Assembly (NCBI RefSeq): GCF_015687175.1
Contig: NZ_JADPQG010000006.1
Coordinates: 1 to 64,000 of the forward strand
Length of the DNA: 64,000 bases
Direction of reading: 5' to 3'
From: Reinekea sp. G2M2-21
Lineage (GTDB): Bacteria; Pseudomonadota; Gammaproteobacteria; Pseudomonadales; Natronospirillaceae
The notes under the pieces: model-generated
What the model was told of the DNA's origin: nothing
Databases searched by the model: none
The model's input: only the letters and a program-made list of their open reading frames with translations
Made by a program: the position numbers and the translations under genes
Shown here: positions 1 through 10,755 of the stretch, in pieces
How positions within the stretch are numbered: the first letter of the stretch is position 1
Layout of the letters: each line of letters begins with the position of its first letter

Positions 1-53
1 CGTATGAAAAGTGTCCACGAAAGTGGTGTAAGATTACGCCGATTAACCTCAGC

Positions 54-61
54 GTTAGTTG
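54..61. other. Possible integron attC right core (GTTAG)
   Basis: The sequence GTTAGTTG sits 13 bases before the first ORF. Its exact reverse complement, CAACTAAC, lies at 500-507 just after that ORF. Gene cassettes are bounded by a GTTRRRY-type core on the left and RYYYAAC on the right; both sites fit only loosely. The match is suggestive, not proven. Confidence 0.22.
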
Positions 62-74
62 TAGAAAGGGTTTC

Positions 75-431
75 ATGCACAAACTAGTGTATGTATTGAC
101 TATAGACGATCTAGGAAAGCATCAGGCTTGGTACTTTCCGATGATTGAGGAAGGTGGATATGATGAAGCTACCATAAAGCCGGCCAATGAGGCAATTATC
201 AGCGGCCAAGAATTTGTCTTGGAGGTTAAAGTTGATTTCACAGACTCCTTAGGCAATGAATACATGGGCTTCTTCTACCATGGAGAGTCCGAACTTAGTC
301 TTTTGCAGCCTTGCATGTATTTAGGCGAAAAGGCGATTAATTTTTGGTTTGGCATTGTAGAGCCTAATGTTCAAGAGTTAGAAGATCTTTCATTCCCAAT
401 ATATGCTGAGTCCTTGGAAGTATTTGGATAG
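75..431 (+). CDS. Hypothetical protein, cassette-like
   Basis: This 118-residue protein was not recognised. It is acidic and soluble, with no signal peptide or membrane segment, and it has the aromatic-rich look of small immunity or cassette proteins (for example NFWFGIVEP near residue 89). AAAGGG five bases before the ATG is a usable ribosome binding site. The gene stands alone, followed by about 440 bases with no gene. The flanking GTTAGTTG / CAACTAAC pair could mean it is a mobile integron cassette. The function is unknown. Confidence 0.6.
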   Translation: MHKLVYVLTIDDLGKHQAWYFPMIEEGGYDEATIKPANEAIISGQEFVLEVKVDFTDSLGNEYMGFFYHGESELSLLQPCMYLGEKAINFWFGIVEPNVQELEDLSFPIYAESLEVFG

Positions 432-870
432 AAGAAACAAAGAATAGAAATTCCAGGATACGGATACTTGAACAAAGATTTTGATGAAAATTTGGTAAGC
501 AACTAACAAACAAAGGTTGGTCACGCAGAATCTAACCCGATAATGCACACGCCTACGGAATCGGCTTTTCGATATACCGAATGCAATCTCCGTAAAACTT
601 GATTAATTTTATATTTAACTCTGAAAAAGTGTTATTCACCATTTATGACTAAAGTGTCGTTCTGTAGCGAATAGCGACACTTGCTGCGTACAAAAAAATG
701 TATGCCAATGTGTTCAGATCCCATAAATAGATCTACCTCAACACATTTCAAATAACCAATTGATATGTAGCAACAATCGATCCGATTAAATGATGGTACG
801 CGTGAATAAGTCCCGTCAGTCTTCTATTCTTAATCTGGCCAACTTACTAATTGTTTAGCGGAGGTGATGT
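432..870. other. Non-coding gap with an inverted repeat
   Basis: No convincing gene lies in these 439 AT-rich bases. CTAACAAAC at 503-511 resembles the left end of a Vibrio-type attC site, but no matching right end was found. A perfect 8-bp inverted repeat, AAGTGTCG at 652-659 and CGACACTT at 675-682, has a 15-base loop and no T-run, so it is not an obvious terminator. The last bases carry a strong ribosome binding site for the next gene. Confidence 0.5.
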
Positions 871-1740
871 ATGGATACGGCCTTGCAGTTAAAAATCGCC
901 AGAGATAAGGGTAATTCTATCTCGCAAAGTGAAGCGCTCTACTTGCTTGAACAATCGGAGTTGATTAAGAAACTGACACGAGATTGGAAAGATGATGCGC
1001 TGTTCTACATTTGGAAACTTATCGCGTTAAGCGAGATACCTTATACTCAGAACCTAAATTACACCCACAAGCTCATTGACCGGGTCTTCAAAAAGCTGGC
1101 AACCCCCTTTGGGTTCTCGTTAAGTGGCGATGAGAAGTACTTCTTACCCTGTTACAACGCGATGCTGGTCTCGGCGATGTGCAGACTTGGCTTAGCCAAT
1201 GAAGAACAAGTCAAAAATGGTGTTGAGTGGATTATCACTTACCAGCCCATGGAGCGGGGGTTACCGGTGTCTATACCAGGTTTCCGATTCGATAGGTTTG
1301 GAGGCTGTTTTAACAGCTCACCCTGCTATATAGGTGTGGCGAAATCTGCAATCGCTCTATTCAATTACTGGAAATACACCGACGACCCGGATGTACTAAA
1401 CAAACTGGAACAAGGCAAAGAGTATCTGCTTGAACACCATCTTGTGAATCGATTAAGCAAAACCGAGCCCATCACGTCACATATATTGGATATTTCGTTT
1501 CCCGAGTCCTATCACTTGAATATTGTTGAGCTGATTAGATTTGCCAGCAACGCTCAGCTATTGGATGACCCCAGAACGCAGTACGCCGTAAGCTACTTGC
1601 AGAACAAAAAAGTCGATTCTGGTTGGAAAACGAATTTTCGATACAAGGCGAATGGGTATACTGCTTTCGATGATGGTAGAAAACCGGGCGATTGGGTAAC
1701 TTATATCATCAACTCTGCGCTTAATGGCCAGCCCTGCTAG
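871..1740 (+). CDS. Terpene-cyclase/prenyltransferase-like alpha-toroid protein
   Basis: The 289-residue product resembles proteins with prenyltransferase/squalene-oxidase repeats, which fold as an alpha/alpha toroid. The signs are regularly spaced helices, the segment FGGCFNSSPCYIGVAKSAIA near residue 149 and a C-terminal GW..FRYK.NGY.AFDDG stretch. No DxDD cyclase motif or signal peptide is visible, so it may be a binding scaffold or a divergent enzyme rather than a true terpene cyclase. GGAGGTGAT six bases before the ATG is a near-perfect ribosome binding site. It is a single-gene unit with no biosynthetic neighbours. The fold call is moderate and the activity is unknown. Confidence 0.6.
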   Translation: MDTALQLKIARDKGNSISQSEALYLLEQSELIKKLTRDWKDDALFYIWKLIALSEIPYTQNLNYTHKLIDRVFKKLATPFGFSLSGDEKYFLPCYNAMLVSAMCRLGLANEEQVKNGVEWIITYQPMERGLPVSIPGFRFDRFGGCFNSSPCYIGVAKSAIALFNYWKYTDDPDVLNKLEQGKEYLLEHHLVNRLSKTEPITSHILDISFPESYHLNIVELIRFASNAQLLDDPRTQYAVSYLQNKKVDSGWKTNFRYKANGYTAFDDGRKPGDWVTYIINSALNGQPC

Positions 1741-1780
1741 TCGGGCAGTAGAGACGATATCTGGGGAAAATCTTATCATT

Positions 1781-1940
1781 ATCAATCACTTGGTCCTATC
1801 AGATCGAAGGATGAGCGAGGCGTGTGTTGCAGAGAATGGCGAGTCCTTTGCCAAGATAATGAATATTGCCTGCAAGCCTTGCTTGGGAAGTCCTATAATT
1901 CTGCACCAACTGTGGTGGATGTCTGTCAATCAGAGTTACC
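1781..1940. repeat. Degenerate copy of a MITE-like repeat
   Basis: Bases 1781-1850 match 12080-12146 at roughly 85% by eye, including the shared blocks GTCCTATCAGATC, AAGGATGAGC, TGTGTTGCAG and GAATGGCGAG. AATCAGAGTTACC at 1928-1940 looks like a decayed right terminal repeat (compare CAGAGCTGCC in the 12 kb copy). The left terminus is not recognisable. It lies in the 428-base non-coding stretch between two orphan genes; nothing else was seen there. Short ORFs across it look spurious. Confidence 0.6.
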
Positions 1941-2168
1941 CCCCCATGTAATGAGAACGTTTTGCACAACAGCGATAGACTGTCAGTTTACTCTAATCCC
2001 GTGTCGCAGTGAGCCGCTGTCGCGACAACTCTTTATTGTCACCATGATTCACCCCTGCTACATTCGGGCAATAAACGCACGCTACCGGTTTAGAACTCTG
2101 CGACTGGCCACTCAGCTTTTGTGAACGCGAGCGCTAATAAACTTATGATACTTCTGTGAGTAATAGAT

Positions 2169-3098
2169 ATGGCTGAAACCTACCACCACTACACATACTC
2201 TTGTATTGATGACGAAATTAAGTTTGAAAAGGTTGCTAAGGAAATCAGCAAAGCCTATAAACGAGCGAAAGTAGAACTGTCAGAACTTGCTGGCGGAGAA
2301 AATAAGTCAAAGGCAGGTTTTTTCACCATTAGTTTAAAAGCAGACCCCAACAAAGATGCTATCCGTGGTGCATTAAGTTACTTATCAAAACTTCCATCAA
2401 TTAGCGTGCCTTATGCAAGAATTGAATTTGATCACGCCAATGAAGCTCTGTATTACGTTAAATCAGATAAAGAGTTAATAGTTTACAATGATGAACTTGA
2501 ACTTCAGGTCCATTTAGAAAGCAACGCACCACCTGCCATTGAGCCTTCATTCTACGAAAAGTTTGGCAACAACCACTCGACTCTTCTCGTCAGAGTTACC
2601 ATACCCAATAAGAAAGTTATGAGTGCTTTTCACAGTGCTTGTTTAAGCTATACGAGAGAGAAATCTGATCAAAACTATGCATCATTAAAAACCTTTGTGG
2701 ATACTCATATAAATAAAAGCATGGGATGGGAAACTGACTTTCCGTCTTACACCTATGGATCTGAACGATTTTTGGGTAATCCCGACTTCGCAAGATCTCT
2801 GGTCTTTTGCGAAGCTCATAGTAATTTTCTATTTCTAGGTTATTCATTCGACACAACGGTTCATATTGATATTAATCAGGAAGACAATGGCTCACCTTTT
2901 TGTATACGAAATATGTCAGGAAAGCAGCTTAGTGCAATGATAGACATTCTTTGGGCTATCTCACAACGAGGAGTGAAAGCGAAATTTCGCATGGCAGACT
3001 ATAAAAATTCCAACGTAGAAGGTTACTTCTCATTTAATTCAGACTACCTGATTTATAAAGAAACACCCGTTTCGAATGACATGTTGTGGCCGTCATAA
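2169..3098 (+). CDS. Hypothetical protein, 309 aa
   Basis: Not recognised. The protein is soluble and mixed alpha/beta, with no signal peptide or membrane segment. Its N-terminal region (residues 1-60) is Lys/Glu-rich and helical. The rest is rich in aromatic residues and isolated Cys (FCEAHSNFLFLGYSF near 218), without a metal-binding pattern. Its ribosome binding site is weak (GTGAG). Base composition is more AT-rich than the housekeeping genes further right, and it lies in the same accessory block as the two preceding orphans, so acquisition by transfer is plausible. Confidence 0.6.
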   Translation: MAETYHHYTYSCIDDEIKFEKVAKEISKAYKRAKVELSELAGGENKSKAGFFTISLKADPNKDAIRGALSYLSKLPSISVPYARIEFDHANEALYYVKSDKELIVYNDELELQVHLESNAPPAIEPSFYEKFGNNHSTLLVRVTIPNKKVMSAFHSACLSYTREKSDQNYASLKTFVDTHINKSMGWETDFPSYTYGSERFLGNPDFARSLVFCEAHSNFLFLGYSFDTTVHIDINQEDNGSPFCIRNMSGKQLSAMIDILWAISQRGVKAKFRMADYKNSNVEGYFSFNSDYLIYKETPVSNDMLWPS

Positions 3099-3170
3099 GC
3101 AATGTCAACATTCGCACATACCCCCATGTTTGCTCGGACTTGAAAATAAACACAGGTAGGGTAAAGCTGA

Positions 3171-3551
3171 TCATTCAAACCGTTTTTCTTCCATCAACCC
3201 TACCAAGTTACCGTCCGGGTCTTTTAAGAAACCAATCCACAATTCGTGCTCGGGCATTTGCGCGGCGAGTGCGGGAGGCCGCTCTCCCATTGCTCCTTTC
3301 TCTATCGCCTGTGCATAAAATGCTTCCACGTGCGGTACTACAAAATAACAAATGGAGTTCTTACCGATTTCTCCGGCGCCCTGAGGGGTTGTTAACATAA
3401 TACGAGTATCACCACTTTGCAAAAATGCGAGATTTTCTACCGGTGAGAACAGAAAGGTCAGGCCAATAATATCCTGGTAGAAACGCAGTGCTTTGGTTAC
3501 GTCACTGACGGTTAACGCCAATTGCCCTAATGCTGGGCCACGGTTATTCAT
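3171..3551 (-). CDS. VOC (glyoxalase/bleomycin-resistance) family protein
   Basis: This 126-residue protein has the single-domain vicinal-oxygen-chelate pattern. LALTVSDVTKALRFYQDIIG near the N terminus and GFLKDPDGNLVGLME near the C terminus mark the two beta-alpha-beta-beta-beta modules. The family includes metal-dependent lyases, dioxygenases and drug-binding proteins; the substrate cannot be told. The start was chosen because AGAGGA lies six bases before this ATG; a longer ORF upstream has no such site. It is divergent from a MerR regulator that probably controls it or itself. Confidence 0.85.
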   Translation of the reverse strand: MNNRGPALGQLALTVSDVTKALRFYQDIIGLTFLFSPVENLAFLQSGDTRIMLTTPQGAGEIGKNSICYFVVPHVEAFYAQAIEKGAMGERPPALAAQMPEHELWIGFLKDPDGNLVGLMEEKRFE

Positions 3552-3601
3552 CTGTTTTCCTCTCTTTTTTAACGTGGCAATGTAACACCGAATGTCGTTT
3601 T

Positions 3602-3631
3602 CTGAAAAGACAGGCTTGACCTGTCTATAAT
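3602..3631 (+). promoter_or_regulatory. MerR-type promoter with a dyad in the 18-bp spacer
   Basis: CTGAAA (3602-3607) and TATAAT (3626-3631) are separated by 18 bases. A perfect 7-bp dyad, AGACAGG-CTTGA-CCTGTCT (3608-3626), fills that spacer. Placement of a dyad between -35 and -10 is the hallmark of MerR-family operators. The promoter reads toward the MerR gene, suggesting autoregulation; the divergent VOC gene would lie within reach of the same site. Confidence 0.6.
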
Positions 3632-3692
3632 AGACGACTTTACCCTGTTTTTGCGGTGACCAAGCCCGTTTGTGAATTCTGAGGAACCCGAT

Positions 3693-4208
3693 ATGTTGAC
3701 CATCGGTCAATTGGCAAAAGCGTTAAACCTGTCCCGAACCACGTTGCTGTATTACGAAAAGCAGGGTCTGTTGGCGGCCAGCCAGCGGGCAGAAAACGGA
3801 TATCGTTATTACGATGAGGCGGCTCTGCTGCACCTGCAACGGGTCGCCAGTTTCCGTGCAATGGGACTGAGTGTTGAGGATATTCGTCAATTGCTGAACA
3901 ACAATTCGGAACGAGACCACATCCTGGCTCAGCATCTGCAACGGCTGGACACCGAGATACAAAGCTTAAGACAACAACAGCAAGTCATTATTGGATTGCT
4001 GAATTATCAACGCGAGGAACAAGACATGGTAACCAAAGAAAAATGGACGGAGATTATGAAAGCCGCTGGTCTCAGTGACGAACAGATGCATAACTGGCAT
4101 CGACAGTTTGAGCGCCTGGAACCCGATGCCCACGCGGAGTTTCTGGCCTCTATTGGATGCAGCGACGAAGAAATCACACACATTCGGCAATGGAGTGTGG
4201 CGGACTAA
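3693..4208 (+). CDS. MerR family transcriptional regulator
   Basis: The 171-residue product starts with the MerR winged-helix domain: TIGQLAKALNLSRTTLLYYE (about residues 3-22), then ENGYRYYDEAAL and the second helix pair. A long coiled-coil dimerisation helix follows (about 75-110). The C-terminal tail (about 115-171) is helical and lacks the cysteine-rich metal site of MerR or CueR, so a small-molecule ligand is more likely. The ATG at 3693 is preferred over one 21 bases upstream because GAGGA lies seven bases before it. A dyad-spacer promoter lies 60 bases upstream. Confidence 0.85.
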   Translation: MLTIGQLAKALNLSRTTLLYYEKQGLLAASQRAENGYRYYDEAALLHLQRVASFRAMGLSVEDIRQLLNNNSERDHILAQHLQRLDTEIQSLRQQQQVIIGLLNYQREEQDMVTKEKWTEIMKAAGLSDEQMHNWHRQFERLEPDAHAEFLASIGCSDEEITHIRQWSVAD

Positions 4209-4215
4209 AAAAGAA

Positions 4216-4241
4216 GACCCCGGTTTGCCCGGGGTCTTTTT
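4216..4241. terminator. Bidirectional terminator
   Basis: Stem GACCCCGG / CCGGGGTC with a five-base loop, T-run on the plus side and A-run on the left. It serves the converging MerR and groEL genes. Confidence 0.85.
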
Positions 4242-4250
4242 GTGTGGGTA

Positions 4251-6190
<1,940 letters not shown>

Positions 6191-6335
6191 TTTGCTTTTC
6201 TCCAAAAAATGATTGAACACCTTGAGCCCGACGACTCCACTTTGTCTGAGCAGGCTCTTATCAAAACAAATAAACACGTGGCGCTTTGTGCGAAGACACC
6301 ACCGGTTTTGGTGAACTCAATGGTTACCGATCGCG

Positions 6336-6365
6336 TAAATAAGGACAGTAAAAATTGATTTCAAG
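6336..6365 (-). promoter_or_regulatory. Sigma32-like heat-shock promoter of groESL
   Basis: On the minus strand CTTGAA (6365-6360) is followed after 15 bases by CCTTATTTA (6344-6336). The sigma32 consensus is CTTGAA, 13-17 bases, CCCCATTTA. No CIRCE inverted repeat was seen, so control looks sigma32-type rather than HrcA-type. Confidence 0.65.
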
Positions 6366-6423
6366 ATTTAAAAAATGTAAAAATTTTGTTGCCAAGAAAG
6401 TTTGGGTTCATGAGATATGCAAG

Positions 6424-6903
6424 ATGACTTTAACCGAATTATCTGATCAGAACTTAACGGAATATCTATTCAATTCATTGCAAGATGCCCTGGCCGAGTA
6501 CCCGCTGAGCATTCGCGAAGAAACACAAGTGTACGTAGCGCATCTGGCGCTGCGCTACTTAAACAGCGATCAACTGTTCATTCAGCAAGGTCAACAACGG
6601 TCGTTACCCACCCTCGCCTTTTTATACCGCGATGCTTTAGCGGCAGGGTCAGAACGCGAGCGGGATGCACTTATCCGCACCTTAGGCGATACCGCACTTT
6701 TCCTGGCCGCCTGCTTCCCGGACGTGTGGCGACGAAGGGGCCTCAATCGACGCTACTTCCTGTCGATGGGCGAAAACGCGTTCGGGTTTCTGGCCTCAGC
6801 AAAACGGGCAAATCAGTTTCCGTTCGACGAATTGGCTTCAGAATTTACCGGCATCGCCACTTGCCTTGGGAAGGCCGTTTTTCCGGATCGAGTTCAGCAC
6901 TGA
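6424..6903 (+). CDS. Hypothetical protein divergent from groESL
   Basis: This 159-residue soluble protein of unknown function is mostly helical, with Leu/Ala-rich stretches (TELSDQNLTEYLFNSLQDAL at the start) and a conserved-looking RRGLNRRYFLSMGENAF segment near residue 103. It has no signal peptide. The ATG at 6424 is preferred to an in-frame ATG at 6355, because the longer form would begin inside the divergent groES promoter. The ribosome binding site is weak (GAGA). A strong terminator follows at once, so it is a single-gene unit. Confidence 0.6.
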   Translation: MTLTELSDQNLTEYLFNSLQDALAEYPLSIREETQVYVAHLALRYLNSDQLFIQQGQQRSLPTLAFLYRDALAAGSERERDALIRTLGDTALFLAACFPDVWRRRGLNRRYFLSMGENAFGFLASAKRANQFPFDELASEFTGIATCLGKAVFPDRVQH

Positions 6904-6910
6904 CAAAAAA

Positions 6911-6935
6911 AGCCCTGAGTATGTCAGGGCTTTTT
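6911..6935. terminator. Bidirectional terminator
   Basis: Stem AGCCCTGA / TCAGGGCT, five-base loop, T-run on the right and A-run on the left. It ends the plus-strand hypothetical gene and the minus-strand exporter operon. Confidence 0.85.
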
Positions 6936-6949
6936 CTAAGTTTTATACG

Positions 6950-7882
6950 TTAGCTTTCACCGTCCTGTGGCGACTCGGTGGCGGAGTCATGCGATGTCAG
7001 CTGGACCACGGAAAAATTCAGCGCAGCCAGCGTGTCAAAATCCGCTGTGCGCAGCCGGAACACCGCGTCGATGTCATCCCGCGTAACCAACTTTTCGCCG
7101 TCCAGGTCGTAAAATGCATAGCGCCACGGCTTGTCACCTTGCGCCGTGAAGGTTTCAACCGGGCTTAGGTCGGTGATCGACACGCCATCTTTCACGCCGA
7201 TGACATCTAACCCGTTCAACAGACTCACAGCGCGATCGATGTCGGCCAGCACTGCGTCGTTGGTGATCTGCTCACCCTCTTGAGTGGTCAACACCCAGCC
7301 CTCTTCCGATTTCTCAGCTTGCCAATCGTCGTGCAGTAACGCCGTCAATCCAGACGTTTGCAACAGCGACTTTTGCAGCCAGCCGTTTACATTTGTGTCC
7401 AGATCAAACCGGTTTAGCTCAAGCGCATACACATCGTCCGAGCGGGCGTGCCGGACATGCGCCTGGCGCATGGCCGGGGTGGTGCCGACAAACAATGTAT
7501 CCAAAGCCTCATTACCCTGATACCAGGTGACTTTTCGGTAATAAGCGTCTTCGGCAACCTCAAACCGGGCGTGGCTTGTTGCCCGGGTGACTACGGGATA
7601 GCCCGGTTTCAACTGGTCCAGCTCATCCAGTACCCGTTGAACTTTGCCGGAATCGGCTGGCAACGCTGTGTCGGTGTCTATCCACCAGCGGTTGTTTCGC
7701 TTAACCAGCGCAATACTTTGCTCTGCGTCGGCCAGCTCAAGCCGGTCGACGGTTTGTGCATTACCGGTCATCCACTCAGATGGCGAATGCGACACCGGTA
7801 CATTGACGGTCCAAGCCAGTAGCGCCGCGACACTTACCTGCAGCGCCAGCGCGGCACTGAGCCAGCGTTTTTTAATGTTCAT
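6950..7882 (-). CDS. DUF4340 domain protein of Gld-type exporter
   Basis: This 310-residue protein has an N-terminal membrane anchor (about residues 6-26, following MNIKKRW). The exported part carries DUF4340 features: LVKRNNRWWIDTDTALPADS and the repeat-like FDLDTNVNGWLQKSLLQ. DUF4340 proteins are typically encoded last in operons with GldA-like ATPases and GldF/GldG-type membrane proteins; their molecular job is unclear. AGGAG lies eight bases before this ATG. The ATG overlaps the preceding stop (ATGA), so it is translationally coupled to the permease fusion. Confidence 0.85.
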   Translation of the reverse strand: MNIKKRWLSAALALQVSVAALLAWTVNVPVSHSPSEWMTGNAQTVDRLELADAEQSIALVKRNNRWWIDTDTALPADSGKVQRVLDELDQLKPGYPVVTRATSHARFEVAEDAYYRKVTWYQGNEALDTLFVGTTPAMRQAHVRHARSDDVYALELNRFDLDTNVNGWLQKSLLQTSGLTALLHDDWQAEKSEEGWVLTTQEGEQITNDAVLADIDRAVSLLNGLDVIGVKDGVSITDLSPVETFTAQGDKPWRYAFYDLDGEKLVTRDDIDAVFRLRTADFDTLAALNFSVVQLTSHDSATESPQDGES

Positions 7883-10755
7883 GCGATTTCTCCTTTTGTT
7901 TCCGCCAAAAAGGAATACCAATGTTGTTGGGCTTTACGCCGCGATCGATACGCCAGGAACCCAGTCATCAGAATCAACAGTACAGACATCAGGTAGTTTC
8001 CGTATTCCCAGATACGTTGCGTGGTTTCGGTCATCGGTGGCAGCGTTTGGCTGTAAGCACCCCGGGTGCGAATGTTCATCAACCCGGCATCTTCCACTGA
8101 CCAGTCGACAAGATTACTCATCATCGACAGGTTATTGGCCATAGCACTGCGGTTTACAGCGGCGGCCAGTTGCAAGACCTGATCACTCAGGAACGTATTG
8201 GATGCAAACACAATCAGGCGCGCACTGGCAGGCGATTTGCCAATAACCTGCGCCACATCGAAGACAGCGTCATCACTGCCGAGCGACAAGGTCGGCTGGT
8301 CTTTGTCGGCATAGTAAGAGGTAAACTCGCCTTCCAATGCGGCGGCCAACAGATAGTGCTCACCAGTGGGTTGCACCGCCCGCACCATATCGGTTTGTCC
8401 CGTCGGCGTAATGGTCAGCGATTGAGACAATTGTGCCTGATCTGAAGATGTGACCAACCGGCTTACTTTGAGGTGATCCCCAAGCGCTTTATCCAGTTTA
8501 ATCGGCGATGCCCAGGACATGTTCAATTGTGGCAGCCCCGCTAAAACAGGGTGAGTTTGATTCAGGCTGTCACCTCGAACATCCAGAAAAAAGGGATAGG
8601 GCAGCATTTGCATTTCCTGCACCTGCAACCCCCCAATATTGCGTGTGACCGGCACGGGGAATGCACCACTTTGACGATCCATCACCAGGCTCTCTTCTAT
8701 CTGTACGCCCATATGCGCCAACCAGTCGGTGAGTCCACTGTCGTATCGTTGCGCAACAAGGTTTCGGTTTTGCAGGGTGGCATTGTACGGTGACGTACCC
8801 AATAACACGGTACCGCCCTGCATCAGGTATTGGTCGATAGCAAAACGGGCATTGTCGTTTAAACCTTCAGGGGCCATCACCAACAATGCGTCCGCGTTGC
8901 CACTGACTTGGCCATCAGACAGATCTTCATGGATCACTTGCCATTCGTCTCCCAACCAATTTTCCAGCTGCTGAAAAGCAGGTTTGCCGACGGCCAAACC
9001 CTGACTCATTGCAGCGTAGTCCTGTTCTGGGGCTACCAACGCAATGGTTTTGGTAAATCCATCGGAGAATCGCTGCAAGCCTGAGTCGATGTTCTTCTGC
9101 AGAGTTGACGCCTGCAAATCCCCTAGCGGAATTTGCACTTTTTGATCCTGCGTGCCCATGACCATATAAAAGTAAAATGTTTGATCGCTGAGCAGACTGG
9201 TGGCCATGGGCTGGAAACCATAGTTGGTTGCGAGTTCCTCCGCGACAGCACCGCCGTTGGCGTCCGGGTCAATCAGTTCAAACGTAAACTGGCTATTGCC
9301 CTTGACTTTTACGCTGTCCAATACCGTGTTTAACTCGTTTTTAAACGTGACCAGCGTTTCAGGCAACCGAGCATCTGCTGACACATAAGCGGTGAAGTGG
9401 ATGGGTTGTTTGATGGTATCGAATACATTACCGGCGCTCTGAAAACGTTGGATAACTGTTTTTATCGACTTGGTGATATCAAACTCAGCGTTGCGCAACT
9501 GCACATCGATATCGCCATTTGGCGCATTACGCACATCAATCAGGTCTTCGAAGTCGAGAACATCGTATTCGTCACCATACTGCACCAGCACATTGAAATA
9601 GGATGACACAATTGACGACTGATACCGGTCAGCCAATTGGAAAGGGACCGCTTGAATACCGTATTTCTCCCGCGCCTCCTGCTCCAACTCCGGTTCTCGT
9701 TGCGGGTCAACGATATCAACATTGACCAAACGACTGGCAACGTCATATTCCGCAAGCAGGTTACTGAGCTGGGGCACCAGTGGGGCTAAGAGTGGATGGG
9801 TTTTGTCGCTGAAATAACCACGAATCAGCAACGGTTCCTGCAACCGATTCAGGTAGGCTTTTGTGGTGTCGGTCAAACTGTATTGCTGGCCGGCGGTGGT
9901 GTCGATCCGTGCAAAGGTAAAATATCCCAGCCACAGATTCGCGACGAGTAGATTACCGATCAACAAGGTTGTTGCCCAACGCCAATGCACGTGACGCGGT
10001 TCCGTGGCGTCGCTTATCCAACGCTCCCGTTCCAAACTGAACACGGTAGCCACCAGGAACACGGCCGCTAAACTGATAAAATAATAGAAGTCGCGTAAGT
10101 CTATTACGCCGCGGGTAATGTCTTCGAAACGGGCACCGGTGGATAATCCCGCCAGGAAGTCTGCAACCGTCTGACCGAAAAATGCCGTGAACTGCGATGC
10201 GCCGACCACATAAAAAAAACTACCAATGGCAACCGACAGCAGCAGCGCAACAATCGGATTATCGGAACGTGCCGATGCAAATTGTCCGATAGCCAGATAG
10301 GCAGCCCCCAACAGCAACGAGGCCAAGTAACCCGCGACAACCGGCCCCCAATCCAGCCCGGCCATGATCCAGACGCTGATCGGGATAGGCAAAGTGATAA
10401 CCAGCGCAACAGCCACGACCACCAACCCACCAACAAATTTCCCTAATACAAAATGCCACAAGGGAATCGGTTGAGTCAGCACATGCTCCAGCGTACCGCT
10501 GCGGCGCTCTTCGCTCCAGGTGCGCATGGTTAATGCTGAACACAGAAAGATAAACAGGATGGGCATCCATTTAAATAACGGTGCGACGTCGGCCACATTG
10601 CGCGCATAGAATGCCTCACCCCAGAAAAACACAAACAGGCTGACACCGGAAAATACCGCCAGAAAAAGATAGGCAATGGTGGATTGGAAAAAGACGGATC
10701 TCTCTTTCCGAGCGATACGGCGGACGGACACCGAGAACATAGCATCAGGCTGCAT
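7879..10755 (-). CDS. ABC-2 permease fused to GldG-type auxiliary protein
   Basis: The 958-residue protein fuses two functions that Bacteroidetes encode separately as GldF and GldG. Residues about 1-245 form a six-helix ABC-2 permease (FFQSTIAYLFLAVFSGVSLF at the start). After a helix near 260-285, a long periplasmic section (about 290-920) matches the ABC-type auxiliary GldG-like domain, with LLVMAPEGLNDNARFAIDQY typical of its Rossmann-like part. A last helix lies near 925-945. It overlaps the ATPase gene by 11 bases; a second ATG five codons in is possible. In gammaproteobacteria such systems are widespread but have no proven substrate. Confidence 0.85.
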   Translation of the reverse strand: MQPDAMFSVSVRRIARKERSVFFQSTIAYLFLAVFSGVSLFVFFWGEAFYARNVADVAPLFKWMPILFIFLCSALTMRTWSEERRSGTLEHVLTQPIPLWHFVLGKFVGGLVVVAVALVITLPIPISVWIMAGLDWGPVVAGYLASLLLGAAYLAIGQFASARSDNPIVALLLSVAIGSFFYVVGASQFTAFFGQTVADFLAGLSTGARFEDITRGVIDLRDFYYFISLAAVFLVATVFSLERERWISDATEPRHVHWRWATTLLIGNLLVANLWLGYFTFARIDTTAGQQYSLTDTTKAYLNRLQEPLLIRGYFSDKTHPLLAPLVPQLSNLLAEYDVASRLVNVDIVDPQREPELEQEAREKYGIQAVPFQLADRYQSSIVSSYFNVLVQYGDEYDVLDFEDLIDVRNAPNGDIDVQLRNAEFDITKSIKTVIQRFQSAGNVFDTIKQPIHFTAYVSADARLPETLVTFKNELNTVLDSVKVKGNSQFTFELIDPDANGGAVAEELATNYGFQPMATSLLSDQTFYFYMVMGTQDQKVQIPLGDLQASTLQKNIDSGLQRFSDGFTKTIALVAPEQDYAAMSQGLAVGKPAFQQLENWLGDEWQVIHEDLSDGQVSGNADALLVMAPEGLNDNARFAIDQYLMQGGTVLLGTSPYNATLQNRNLVAQRYDSGLTDWLAHMGVQIEESLVMDRQSGAFPVPVTRNIGGLQVQEMQMLPYPFFLDVRGDSLNQTHPVLAGLPQLNMSWASPIKLDKALGDHLKVSRLVTSSDQAQLSQSLTITPTGQTDMVRAVQPTGEHYLLAAALEGEFTSYYADKDQPTLSLGSDDAVFDVAQVIGKSPASARLIVFASNTFLSDQVLQLAAAVNRSAMANNLSMMSNLVDWSVEDAGLMNIRTRGAYSQTLPPMTETTQRIWEYGNYLMSVLLILMTGFLAYRSRRKAQQHWYSFLAETKGEIA

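Noticed and set aside
1558-2124. Overlapping short ORFs around the degenerate repeat
   Set aside because: They overlap each other or the preceding gene, have no ribosome binding sites and cover the repeat; they read as chance frames.
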